A stretch of 45,013 bases of DNA from Longimicrobiales bacterium (GTDB taxonomy: Bacteria > Gemmatimonadota > Gemmatimonadetes > Longimicrobiales > Gaopeijiaceae): assembly GCA_028279425.1 (NCBI GenBank), contig JANQNV010000055.1, forward strand, positions 1-45,013, read 5' to 3'. Shown one piece after another: positions 1 through 6,700 of this stretch. The first letter of the stretch is position 1, and each line of letters starts with the position of its first letter. The notes below the pieces were generated by a model. That model was not told the origin of the DNA, did not search any database, and saw only the letters and a program-made list of their open reading frames with translations. The translations under genes were made by a program, and so were the position numbers.

Positions 1-122
1 CCGGTCTTGATCCAGTGGTGAACCGTCCGACGACTCACCCCCAGCTGCTTCGCCGCGGCCGTCTTCGTCATCCCCTGCTCGAGGTAGTGTCTCAGTAACA
101 CTCGTGCCTCCCATCCGATCAT
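1..122 (-). CDS. istA: IS21-family transposase IstA, N-terminal fragment cut by the window edge
   Basis: The minus strand from ATG at 122 encodes MIGWEARVLLRHYLEQG followed by MTKTAAAKQLGVSRRTVHHW. This is the N-terminal helix-turn-helix of IS21-family IstA transposases, which binds the element's end repeats. Only 40 codons lie in the window, so whether the rest of the gene and its DDE domain are intact cannot be told. The istA start lies about 100 bp inside the repeats at 226-261, the usual arrangement in IS21 elements. It is too short to be noticed as an ORF in its own right. Confidence 0.75.
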   Translation of the reverse strand, partial: MIGWEARVLLRHYLEQGMTKTAAAKQLGVSRRTVHHWIKT

Positions 123-225
123 CGCGCCTCCCCGCTCTGGAAGACGCCAACGTGTCTGATCGGCTACGAGCCCGCCGAGCTCACCCAACCCTCGCCCGAC
201 AACCCGCAGCCACGAAGTCGTCGAG

Positions 226-261
226 TGTGCAATTTTCGCCCGCCACATCTGTGCAATTTTC
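226..261 (-). repeat. Paired IS21 end repeats, 24-bp period (inner element)
   Basis: TGTGCAATTTTC occurs at 226-237 and again at 250-261, so the repeats are 24 bp apart. They lie upstream of the istA start at 122. Multiple direct repeats of this kind are the transposase-binding sites at IS21-family ends. Confidence 0.6.
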
Positions 262-269
262 AGCCGCCG

Positions 270-350
270 CTACCACCTCGCGATCTCCGACTGGCTCAGC
301 CCCTGCTCCAGATAGTGACGAAGCAACACGCGCTTCTCCCTCCCGATCAT
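270..350 (-). pseudogene. istA: Truncated IS21 IstA N-terminus (outer element)
   Basis: From ATG at 350 the minus strand reads MIGREKRVLLRHYLEQGLSQ then SEIARW and a TAG stop at 272-270, giving only 26 residues. The reading closely parallels the istA start at 122 (MIGWEARVLLRHYLEQG), so this is a second, related IstA N-terminus. It breaks off within the helix-turn-helix where the inner element's end begins. It is a non-functional remnant. Confidence 0.65.
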
Positions 351-449
351 CGCGCCTCCACCGCTCGTTGGGGGAAGCGCTCAACGTGCACCGTGGGCCA
401 AAAGGGCGCTCAACTACGCGCCACCCCTCCCGCCCGCTTCAGGATAGGT

Positions 450-491
450 GGGACATTTTCGATGGCCACGACCGGGAAATATTCGACGGCC
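450..491 (-). repeat. Paired IS21 end repeats, 24-bp period (outer element)
   Basis: Two 18-bp copies of GGGAMATWTTCGAYGGCC lie at 450-467 and 474-491, differing at three positions and offset by 24 bp. They sit just inside the inferred tip at 498 (TGTAAGCG on the minus strand). The spacing matches that of the inner element's repeats. They most likely mark the outer boundary of the insertion next to the TOMM operon. Confidence 0.6.
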
Positions 492-509
492 GCTTACAGC
501 GACCGTGAT

Positions 510-1265
510 TCAATACGCCAACGGGCTCCTGGAGTCCGGATCGGCTCGGTCGAACACGAACGGGAAAAGGAAGAACGTCGAATGGGCGACTACTAGCGGC
601 AATAGACCAGTTCCACCCACCACCAATGCGCCATTACTCAAGCCAACCACAAGAGCTCCGGCAACTGGGAAGAGCGCCGATGTCCAAGTCGGCATAGCAA
701 GTACCTGCACCGCCATGAAGCAAGCAGTCGCAAGAAAGACCGCAAAAACGTGGCCAAGGGCACCAAACGTATTCAGCAGAATGAATCGGAAGATCAGCTC
801 CTCGCCGGTCACATAGAGAACGGTGAGGGGCAGCCCCAGCGCGACCGTCGACGTTCTCATGGCTGCCCGGTAGTGACGCATCCACCCGCCCCTAGCCAGC
901 TGGGTCGGTCTGCGGTCAACGACGCCATAGGCGATTCTGCTCTCCGGAGCAAACGAATAGAAGAACGCGGCCACCTGGCTTCCAGCCCCGAACTGCGCTA
1001 CGCCCAGACAAATCCCGAACACGAACGAGGGTAGATCCGCGGCTACGGGCACCCCAACCCCCGTGAGGTGCCGTAGGAGAAAGAAGAGGACGAGTTGGCT
1101 CAGCCCAGCTAGAGCCAAGCGCGCTATCGACTCAGCGTCCGCAAGCGGTACTCCTACTTCGGCCAGCGGAACCCGCGCGATTCGGCTCAGCGGGCCGACC
1201 CATACTCGGCGCAACGGATAGAATGCGAGAGCCAGCCCTATCGCGATGTAGTCCACGGTGGTCAC
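510..1265 (-). CDS. CPBP-family intramembrane metalloprotease (last gene of the TOMM operon)
   Basis: Predicted multi-pass membrane protein of 251 aa. Near the middle it carries GEELIFRF, the EExxxR signature of the CPBP (Abi/Rce1-like) family of membrane metalloproteases, and near the C-terminus a second conserved His (VVAHSTFF). In bacteriocin clusters, CPBP proteins act as self-immunity factors or in peptide processing; which applies here is inference. I start it at GTG 1265, just after the upstream CPBP stop at 1273, because a longer upstream reading overlaps that gene extensively in another frame. GTG 1256 is an alternative. It is the eighth and last gene of the leftward operon and ends next to the IS21 boundary at 498. 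Confidence 0.75.
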   Translation of the reverse strand: MTTVDYIAIGLALAFYPLRRVWVGPLSRIARVPLAEVGVPLADAESIARLALAGLSQLVLFFLLRHLTGVGVPVAADLPSFVFGICLGVAQFGAGSQVAAFFYSFAPESRIAYGVVDRRPTQLARGGWMRHYRAAMRTSTVALGLPLTVLYVTGEELIFRFILLNTFGALGHVFAVFLATACFMAVQVLAMPTWTSALFPVAGALVVGLSNGALVVGGTGLLPLVVAHSTFFLFPFVFDRADPDSRSPLAY

Positions 1266-1272
1266 TGTGGAG

Positions 1273-1893
1273 TCATCTGCCCTTGACCACGCTCGCGAAG
1301 TTATACGCGACGTGCGCCGAGACGGGTGCCGCCAGTCCCTCGGAGACCCAAAGGAGCCCGGCGCACAACAAGCCAAGGCCGAACTTGGACACCACCTCGC
1401 CGAGACCCGCGTAGGCGTGCATGAGTGAGAACCCACAGACGCCCAAGATCAGCCAGCTAGGCTCCAAAGCCACCCAGCCCGTAGACGTGGGGAAGAGCCG
1501 GTGCAGCTCCGGCCAAAGCCCCCGGTAGAGGAGTTCCTCTGAAGTCGCAACTAGTAGCACCAGCACCTGCACCGACCGCGCTTCGTTTCTTTGCGTCCCC
1601 GACCGTCCAAGGACAGCCGACGGGATGCTTCGGACTCTACGCTCAATCGCGAAGAGCCAAGAGCCAGCCAAGGCACCAGAGACGAGCGCCGGAAATGAGG
1701 AAGCATCCGGTGCGAAAAACACCACATCCAAGACGCGGAGGTCGACTGCCCCGAGTACGCAAACCCCACTCGTCACCACGAGATGAATTGCAAGGAAGCG
1801 CGGAAGAACAACGCGCATGGAGTGGACGGACATCATTGCTGCGATTGCTGCCCCACCCACTGACCACAAGACGATAAGGACGAGAGCCCTCAT
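1273..1893 (-). CDS. CPBP-family intramembrane metalloprotease
   Basis: A 206-aa hydrophobic protein with all three CPBP signatures in order: SEELLYRG (EExxxR), then FSLMHAY (FxxxH), then HVAYNF near the end (HxxxN). These supply the Glu/His/Asn metal-binding and catalytic residues of CPBP glutamic/metalloproteases, so this copy looks catalytically complete. It starts at ATG 1893, 9 nt after the YcaO stop, and is followed at once by a second CPBP gene. In this operon it may release the leader from the modified peptide, assist export, or confer immunity. No other protease or ABC exporter is visible in the operon. Confidence 0.85.
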   Translation of the reverse strand: MRALVLIVLWSVGGAAIAAMMSVHSMRVVLPRFLAIHLVVTSGVCVLGAVDLRVLDVVFFAPDASSFPALVSGALAGSWLFAIERRVRSIPSAVLGRSGTQRNEARSVQVLVLLVATSEELLYRGLWPELHRLFPTSTGWVALEPSWLILGVCGFSLMHAYAGLGEVVSKFGLGLLCAGLLWVSEGLAAPVSAHVAYNFASVVKGR

Positions 1894-1902
1894 CGAAGCG
1901 CG

Positions 1903-3249
1903 TTACGGGTAGGGGTGTGCCTCGGCATGGACGACCCCACCGTAGACCCCCTCGTAGCGCGGGTGACCGAGGTACGGAGCGCCGGGCAGAGACAGCGGGA
2001 GCAGGTCAGGGGACACGTACCGAGCCACTGCTAGTCCCAACCGGCGAGTCTCTGCGCACTCCAGATCAAACTCGAAGAGCCTGATCCCGCAGACTTCACC
2101 CGCATGACGGATGATCTTCCGCACGCAGTCTCCTGGTGCACCGCCCGCGTCCGGCGGCAGATCAGCCGCCCGGATCGCGACCCCTTGACGGAACTTGGCA
2201 TCAACGAGGTGCCGGTGCTTCCCAACGGCGAACTCGGTGACGTTGTCATCAAGATTGTAAACCACCCCCTCCCCGCCGCCACCAGTCTCTCCCGCGAGCC
2301 CCGCTTCAAGGAGGTTAATGCGGGCCAGACCTCTCACACCGATCGCCTCGAGGAGGCTCCGATACATGGCGCTCTCGAGACAGGTCGAACAGGACTGCCC
2401 GAAGGTGACCTCAGGGGCCCTCCCCGGACTCTCAACCAAACACACAATCGTAAACGTCGGAAACGAGTCCGGGCTTGGGATGAGGAAGAACCGCGGATAA
2501 GGCAGGGCACGGCCCCAAGAGCGTTCGAGCACGGACGCCAGGGCTCGGACCCTGTGGTCGACCTTAACCTCAAGGGCATCGATTGCCCCATACCAATGGC
2601 CCATCACCAAGTCGACCTGAATCAACTCTAGGACCGCACTCAAGGCTGCAGTGTCCGCGTTTGGATGCACCGCAGTCCCAGTTGTAACACCTGCTACGAA
2701 ACGAGGCTCGCCCACCCCAGAGTTGGCTAGGTACCCGACAACGGCCATCTGCGCGGGCACCAGGAACTCCTCGCCGCTCTGAGCTTCCGTCGCGGGTACC
2801 CAGCCATATAGCGCCTGTTCATCGAACTCCCGGAAGGGGAAACCAGATCGGCCGAATTGTTCCTTCCTAAACAAGGATAGCGGCCGGACCGCGGAGCCAC
2901 AGGGGAAGTCGCCCAGTCGCGACAGGCGCAACCGATCGTTCCCGGCCCAAGCCGAATATGCGAAGTGGACATAGCGCTCAAGACTCTCTCCAAGCGCACG
3001 CACGAGCGACTCGTCCAAACTTAGACCGGCCCCGCCTATGTGGTACGACTGAGGACGGCGGGCGGGACCCCCGGTTAGAAGGTGGACGCCAGTGAGTTCC
3101 CCTCCCGAAACAACGATTCGAGGCTCACCATGAGCATGAGTCAAGAAGTTCACCCCCTGAGCGATTCCAGAGAGAGAACTCAACGCCGATAGCGACAAGC
3201 GCCCGGTTGCTGCCGCCAGTGCGCTCGACGAATAGTGCCTGACAGTCAT
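1903..3249 (-). CDS. YcaO-domain azoline-forming cyclodehydratase (TOMM D protein)
   Basis: This 448-aa protein is a YcaO-family ATP-dependent cyclodehydratase. The family phosphorylates peptide amides so that Cys, Ser and Thr side chains close to thiazoline or (methyl)oxazoline rings. Conserved YcaO ATP/Mg blocks are visible: DESLVRALGESLERY at about residues 79-93, LSAVLELIQVD at about 203-213, and a later LLEAIGVRG block. The protein ends in a Pro-rich HPYP tail, reminiscent of the C-terminal PxPxP motif of azoline-forming YcaOs. The start at ATG 3249 overlaps the E1-like gene's stop by 4 nt (ATGA), which implies translational coupling and fits a C/D protein pair working as one complex. 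Confidence 0.92.
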   Translation of the reverse strand: MTVRHYSSSALAAATGRLSLSALSSLSGIAQGVNFLTHAHGEPRIVVSGGELTGVHLLTGGPARRPQSYHIGGAGLSLDESLVRALGESLERYVHFAYSAWAGNDRLRLSRLGDFPCGSAVRPLSLFRKEQFGRSGFPFREFDEQALYGWVPATEAQSGEEFLVPAQMAVVGYLANSGVGEPRFVAGVTTGTAVHPNADTAALSAVLELIQVDLVMGHWYGAIDALEVKVDHRVRALASVLERSWGRALPYPRFFLIPSPDSFPTFTIVCLVESPGRAPEVTFGQSCSTCLESAMYRSLLEAIGVRGLARINLLEAGLAGETGGGGEGVVYNLDDNVTEFAVGKHRHLVDAKFRQGVAIRAADLPPDAGGAPGDCVRKIIRHAGEVCGIRLFEFDLECAETRRLGLAVARYVSPDLLPLSLPGAPYLGHPRYEGVYGGVVHAEAHPYP

Positions 3250-4292
3250 CCGGAGGGGTCGCCGACCCCGAAGTCGAAATACAAGGACCCCTCGTCTCGT
3301 TCTAGGACCGCACCACAGGCGCGGCAACTGCTCACCGGTAGAACTGGATGGAAACTGAACTCGAAGGACGGTAGGTAGATCCCCAAGACCTTGTTGACCA
3401 AGAAGGCCCGCCCCGTCGACAAGAAGTGCATCGCCTCAAGAGCTACAAGGGAGGAAACGAGACCCAGGATTGGAGTGGGCACCTGACTGGGGCCAACGCC
3501 ACTCGCCAATTCAGCAAGAGCGTTCTTGAAGCGCTGGTATTCAGCAGCGCCCCGGAGGTTCATCATCACGCGAGTCTCGAAGCACTGGAAACAAGGAGAT
3601 CCCCGCAACAGAGGGCCAACGACAAGGAAGACCCCGTCAACAGCGGCGTAGAGCAAAGGCACCCGAGCCTCATACGCCAACCGGCCAATGGCGAGGGCGT
3701 TGATCGGATTCAGTCCGTCCTGCAACAGAATCAGGAGGCTCGTGCGGGGAACATGGTCGCGAAACGCCTGAACACGCCGCGCCAGTTCCAGCCCGTCTCT
3801 CGACCAAGACTCAAAGTCAAGACTGAGGTGACCTGCCAACTCCGGACCGCATGCAACGACCCTGAACCCTGACTCTTCCAGGTGGGTGCGAGTCAACCCG
3901 GTCAGAGTCGGACTTCCAAGCAGGGTAGTCGCCCCTTCTACAGACGACCCGTTGATGCTCGGCTCTCGTCGGATGAACGGCGTACGCGACAGGTACCAAC
4001 GAGCGGGGTCGGAGTCGTCTTCGAGGAGGCCAAGTGTCTCAAGTCGAAGCACGACCTCCGAGGCGTCCGCTTCGCGAACCCGCAGAGAACCGGCGAGCGA
4101 GGCGAGGGAAGTGGTCCCGTCTAATCCCCTCACCAGGGCTGGCAGGTCTCCCTCGCAGTCCCAATGTAGGGTCACAGAACTGACATTCCACGCGCCCTCG
4201 CGCAGCTCTACGCAATCCGGAGCGTGTGGGACTACGCTAACCCTACTAGAAAGCCTCGGGAACTCCCCGTGTCTTCTAGACCTACCACTCAT
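3246..4292 (-). CDS. TOMM leader-binding / E1-like (ocin-ThiF-like) cyclodehydratase partner
   Basis: A 348-aa protein with two parts. Residues about 16-95 look like a PqqD-type RiPP recognition element (winged helix ending in LRLETLGLLEDD) that would bind the precursor leader. Residues about 140-348 resemble the E1-ubiquitin-activating-like fold of TOMM partner proteins. Two CxxC pairs, CFQC (234-237) and CRAC (323-326), would form the structural zinc site typical of this family. In known systems the partner delivers the precursor to YcaO and activates it. The start at ATG 4292 overlaps the SagB stop by 4 nt; the end overlaps the YcaO start by 4 nt. Divergence from named families is considerable, so it may be a new subfamily. 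Confidence 0.85.
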   Translation of the reverse strand: MSGRSRRHGEFPRLSSRVSVVPHAPDCVELREGAWNVSSVTLHWDCEGDLPALVRGLDGTTSLASLAGSLRVREADASEVVLRLETLGLLEDDSDPARWYLSRTPFIRREPSINGSSVEGATTLLGSPTLTGLTRTHLEESGFRVVACGPELAGHLSLDFESWSRDGLELARRVQAFRDHVPRTSLLILLQDGLNPINALAIGRLAYEARVPLLYAAVDGVFLVVGPLLRGSPCFQCFETRVMMNLRGAAEYQRFKNALAELASGVGPSQVPTPILGLVSSLVALEAMHFLSTGRAFLVNKVLGIYLPSFEFSFHPVLPVSSCRACGAVLERDEGSLYFDFGVGDPSG

Positions 4293-5152
4293 GCCGGGTA
4301 TCCGATCAGAACGGTATGAAGCGAGTGGAATCCATCCCACCTGATGTCCAACGCAGAATCCATCTCTGACTCGTAGAAGCTTGCCCAATCGCACGACGCG
4401 AGACCCAGCGACGTCGCCGCCAGTCCGAGCGAATGCGCCATTCCTCCCACTTCGTGTATAGCGAACCGCATCCCGCGCTCGCCGTACTTCCGCATCGACC
4501 TCCAGGGTGCCGCAGCAAATACGACTACCAGTGGAATTCGATCAGGCTCAGTTTGTCGATCCGGAAAGACCATGGCGTCCAAGACCTGTCTGGCCGGGAT
4601 GGCAGAGTCACGCAACGTGTGGCCCCGCGGTTCGTAGAGGAAGGCCCTTGGCGCTAGCCCCTCGACACCGGAAGCGATAACCCATGCAACGACAGGGTAT
4701 AGCCCGCCACCGCTAGCCACCGCTCGAAGCGCAAGCCGGCGAACATCGCCATCCGAAGTGGTAGCCTGTGTGAAGCCTGTCTCCCCGGCTGAAGCCCAGA
4801 GGAGGAAGGAGAGGAACTCCAGGGGCAACGTGTCTTGCGTGAACGATCGAGCACTGCGCCGTCGGGAGATAACATCTGCAAACCGCGTCCGGACCCTCGG
4901 AGGTTCGGGTAGGGCGATGGCTTCCCCATACGCTGGCCCCTGCGACGCGGACAGCATCTCAATTGCCACGTCCGAGAAGTACGCCGCGATGGACGCCTCA
5001 CTCTCTGCATCACCTCGCTCCATGGAGGATGCGGCCAGGAAATCCAAGGCCAGTTCAGTCGAGTGCCCCCAGGTCGAGTAGTGCTTGAGCTCCGCGGTCC
5101 AGAACCCCATCGACACCGAATCGGGTAGATAGGGCCGTGCCCCGTTGCGCAA
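4289..5152 (-). CDS. SagB-type FMN-dependent azoline dehydrogenase
   Basis: This protein of up to 287 aa belongs to the SagB/nitroreductase family, which oxidises azolines to aromatic azoles using FMN. Signatures include RRRSARSFT (FMN phosphate binding, about residues 97-105), the SGGGLYPVVAW block, and HEVGGMAHSLGLAATSLGL near the C-terminus, all typical of SagB-like enzymes. The longest reading starts at TTG 5152; ATG 5110 (residue 15) is a plausible alternative and neither has a strong ribosome-binding site. It follows the VOC gene by 62 nt and overlaps the E1-like gene by 4 nt. Its presence means the final product should carry thiazoles/oxazoles rather than only azolines. Confidence 0.9.
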   Translation of the reverse strand: MRNGARPYLPDSVSMGFWTAELKHYSTWGHSTELALDFLAASSMERGDAESEASIAAYFSDVAIEMLSASQGPAYGEAIALPEPPRVRTRFADVISRRRSARSFTQDTLPLEFLSFLLWASAGETGFTQATTSDGDVRRLALRAVASGGGLYPVVAWVIASGVEGLAPRAFLYEPRGHTLRDSAIPARQVLDAMVFPDRQTEPDRIPLVVVFAAAPWRSMRKYGERGMRFAIHEVGGMAHSLGLAATSLGLASCDWASFYESEMDSALDIRWDGFHSLHTVLIGYPA

Positions 5153-5214
5153 AGCCGCTGCCCTAACTATGCCCCGTCGAGGGGCCTGACTCCTACCCGA
5201 ATCCCATTGGGGGC

Positions 5215-5727
5215 CTAGATCCTCGCGTTCCAGAAGGACACCTCCGCTGAGTGAAGGTTAAGATCCCTGGAGGAAAGCTGCCCGGCTTCGAAGAAGACCT
5301 CAGCGTAGGGCTCCAACTGCACCAGTCCAATCAATGAACCGCCTGGGTCTCGAATGACCGTAAGCGTCCCCAACCTGTCAGTCACTGACGCGGCGACTCC
5401 AAGCCCGACCTCTTCGTATCGAGCTGCGTATGCTTCGAATAGATCAGGCGGGACTGTCATCTGGAGACCCTCTTGGAGCACTTCACCACCGGCCGCCATG
5501 AGCGTTTGCGTAGCTTCGTCGAGGGCGTCGACCGCAAAGCTTAGCATAGGACCGTACCCGGCCCATCCCTCACCTCCAACCGTCAGTTTCACTCCGGCGG
5601 AGGCCCAAGCATAGGGCCACGGGTCCCTGGCAACCGCCGTTCCCAACTTGACCCCCAGGAGAGCCTCGTAGAAATCCTTCGAACCAGCAGCGCCCGGAAC
5701 CGTACAAGCAATAAGTCGCGCTTTCAT
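5215..5727 (-). CDS. VOC-superfamily protein (glyoxalase/bleomycin-resistance fold), possible self-resistance
   Basis: A 170-aa protein with the vicinal-oxygen-chelate pattern: a first module beginning KARLIACTVPGAAGSKDFYE and a later module ending TLTVIRDPGGSLIGLVQ, characteristic of the glyoxalase/bleomycin-resistance superfamily. Classic catalytic metal ligands are not obvious, so ligand binding is more likely than glyoxalase activity. Its ATG (5727-5725) overlaps the precursor stop by one base (TGATG), so it is translated right after the precursor peptide. Members of this superfamily sequester bleomycin-like azole products. By analogy it could bind and neutralise the mature TOMM, or act as an accessory enzyme; this is inference. 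Confidence 0.78.
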   Translation of the reverse strand: MKARLIACTVPGAAGSKDFYEALLGVKLGTAVARDPWPYAWASAGVKLTVGGEGWAGYGPMLSFAVDALDEATQTLMAAGGEVLQEGLQMTVPPDLFEAYAARYEEVGLGVAASVTDRLGTLTVIRDPGGSLIGLVQLEPYAEVFFEAGQLSSRDLNLHSAEVSFWNARI

Positions 5728-5939
5728 CACTCGACCTCCGTGCCGTCGCCCTCGGCAGCCATACCCGTATGCTGACCGTCCACCACGATAGCCGCACTGC
5801 AGCATGAGGTCGAAGTAGAGGCGATACAGGACGTACACGCTCCCGGTGCCACAATCCACTCTTCAAAGGTTGAACTGGTTGGGAGCCCAACCCTCAGGGC
5901 ACTCTGTTGTTCAACAAGGAACTCCTCTCTTATCACCAT
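5727..5939 (-). CDS. TOMM (thiazole/oxazole-modified microcin) precursor peptide
   Basis: A 70-aa peptide that is the likely substrate of the cluster. Residues 1-34 form a leader (MVIREEFLVEQQSALRVGLP, later FEEWIVAPGA). Residues 35-48, CTSCIASTSTSCCS, contain 12 Cys/Ser/Thr out of 14, the type of core that YcaO/SagB enzymes convert into azoles. A follower of 22 non-cyclizable-rich residues (AAIVVDGQHTG to the end) comes after it. The start at ATG 5939 is fixed by an excellent AAGGAGG ribosome-binding site at about 5 nt spacing, the strongest in the operon, fitting high expression of a precursor. The core recalls thiopeptide and SagA-like cores, but no LanB-type dehydratase or thiopeptide cyclase is seen nearby, so a linear azole peptide is more likely. 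Confidence 0.88.
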   Translation of the reverse strand: MVIREEFLVEQQSALRVGLPTSSTFEEWIVAPGACTSCIASTSTSCCSAAIVVDGQHTGMAAEGDGTEVE

Positions 5940-6010
5940 CCTGTCCTCCTTCGGTGTTGGGGAACCCTCGAACCACGCCGGAGACTCTAACGTCGTCCAA
6001 CGCAGGGAGG

Positions 6011-6220
6011 TCAGTCTTCGCAGGCGTCTCCAGGCGCAACCGCCCAGCACTTGCCCGTATCCTGCATGTCAGGGTCGACATCGTCACACATTGCCTTGCG
6101 GGCGTCTTCCTTGGTTTGGAAGGGGCCCAAGTGCTTGACTCCGATTGGCGAGGCGGTCGACAGTTGCACTCGACACACGTTGCCTGTTGTTGACTTGTTC
6201 ACGACCCACGTTTCTGACAT
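6011..6220 (-). CDS. Small hypothetical protein heading the TOMM operon
   Basis: A 69-aa protein starting at ATG 6220 with a GGAG site about 7 nt upstream. It has no membrane segment and three cysteines spread along it. A segment reading GPFQTKEDARKAMCDD recalls SPOR-like or small alpha/beta domains in which residues after a GPF turn form a helix, but I do not recognise the family. It lacks a Cys/Ser/Thr-dense core, so it is not an obvious second precursor. It lies 71 nt upstream of the precursor in the same direction, presumably in the same transcript, and could be an accessory, regulatory or immunity factor. Confidence 0.6.
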   Translation of the reverse strand: MSETWVVNKSTTGNVCRVQLSTASPIGVKHLGPFQTKEDARKAMCDDVDPDMQDTGKCWAVAPGDACED

Positions 6221-6250
6221 GTCCGACTCCAGTTGAGTGGATGATAACGC

Positions 6251-6279
6251 AGCATGGACGCAAACTGACGCTGGGTCAA
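6251..6279 (-). promoter_or_regulatory. Weak candidate promoter for the TOMM operon
   Basis: On the minus strand TTGACC (6279-6274) is followed after 17 nt by CATGCT (6256-6251), about 30 nt before the 69-aa gene. The -35 box is good but the -10 box is poor, so this is only a candidate. The IS3 end at 6334 lies 55 bp upstream and could also supply a promoter. Confidence 0.2.
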
Positions 6280-6333
6280 GTAACGCGCGCCGCACCACGG
6301 TCACGATTCGGAGACACCCCCACCACGCGTAGC

Positions 6334-6360
6334 TGAACCACCCCGGCTTTCCCGGAGGCC
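6334..6360 (+). repeat. IS3 left terminal inverted repeat
   Basis: Begins TGAACCACCCCGG and pairs with 7621-7647 at 22 of 27 positions. Its outer base marks the left border of the insertion sequence. Confidence 0.8.
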
Positions 6361-6383
6361 CCCACAGTTGAGAGGTTGGGGCC

Positions 6384-6695
6384 GTGGGCAAAGTGAGGAA
6401 GTACTCCCGAGAGACACGGGAGCGGGCAGTCCGGTTGGTGTGGGATACGACGCGCGATCATAGCTCGGAGTGGGCGGCGATCGTGTCGATCGCACCCAAG
6501 ATCGGATGCACGGCGGAGACGCTTCGGAAGTGGGTTCGCCAGGCCGAGCGGGATGCAGGACGAAGGTCGGGGCCGACCACGGATGAGCAGGAACGCATCA
6601 AAGAGTTGGAGCGCGAAAACCGCGAGCTGAAGCGAGCGAACGAGATCCTTCGCAAGGCGTCGGCATATTTCGCACAGGCTGAGCTCGACCGCTGA
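6384..6695 (+). CDS. IS3-family transposase OrfA
   Basis: A 103-aa protein with an N-terminal helix-turn-helix (residues about 5-55, including GCTAETLRKWVRQAE) and a C-terminal Leu/Glu-rich coiled coil (ERIKELERENRELKRANEIL). This is the standard OrfA of IS3 elements, which binds the terminal repeats and is joined to OrfB by a programmed -1 frameshift. The frame is intact here. The partner orfB begins 5 nt after its stop in the -1 frame but is broken, so OrfA alone cannot transpose the element. It could still bind the ends and affect local transcription. Confidence 0.92.
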   Translation: MGKVRKYSRETRERAVRLVWDTTRDHSSEWAAIVSIAPKIGCTAETLRKWVRQAERDAGRRSGPTTDEQERIKELERENRELKRANEILRKASAYFAQAELDR

Positions 6696-6700
6696 CCGAG

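Larger units (their letters stand above)
1..498 (-). mobile_element. Nested remnants of two IS21-family insertion sequences
   Basis: The stretch holds two IS21-type ends in the same orientation. The outer one begins at about 498 with TGTAAGCG on the minus strand, carries two 18-bp repeats (450-491), then the first 26 codons of an istA-like gene (270-350). It is interrupted by a second end with two TGTGCAATTTTC repeats (226-261) and another istA start (1-122) that runs off the window. IS21 elements are known for multiple short repeats at their ends upstream of istA; the arrangement seen here fits one element having inserted into, or recombined with, another. The exact tip of the inner element is uncertain. 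Confidence 0.7.

Noticed and set aside
5727..5939. Thiopeptide precursor
   Set aside because: The core is reminiscent, but no LanB-type dehydratase or [4+2] cyclase is found in the window.
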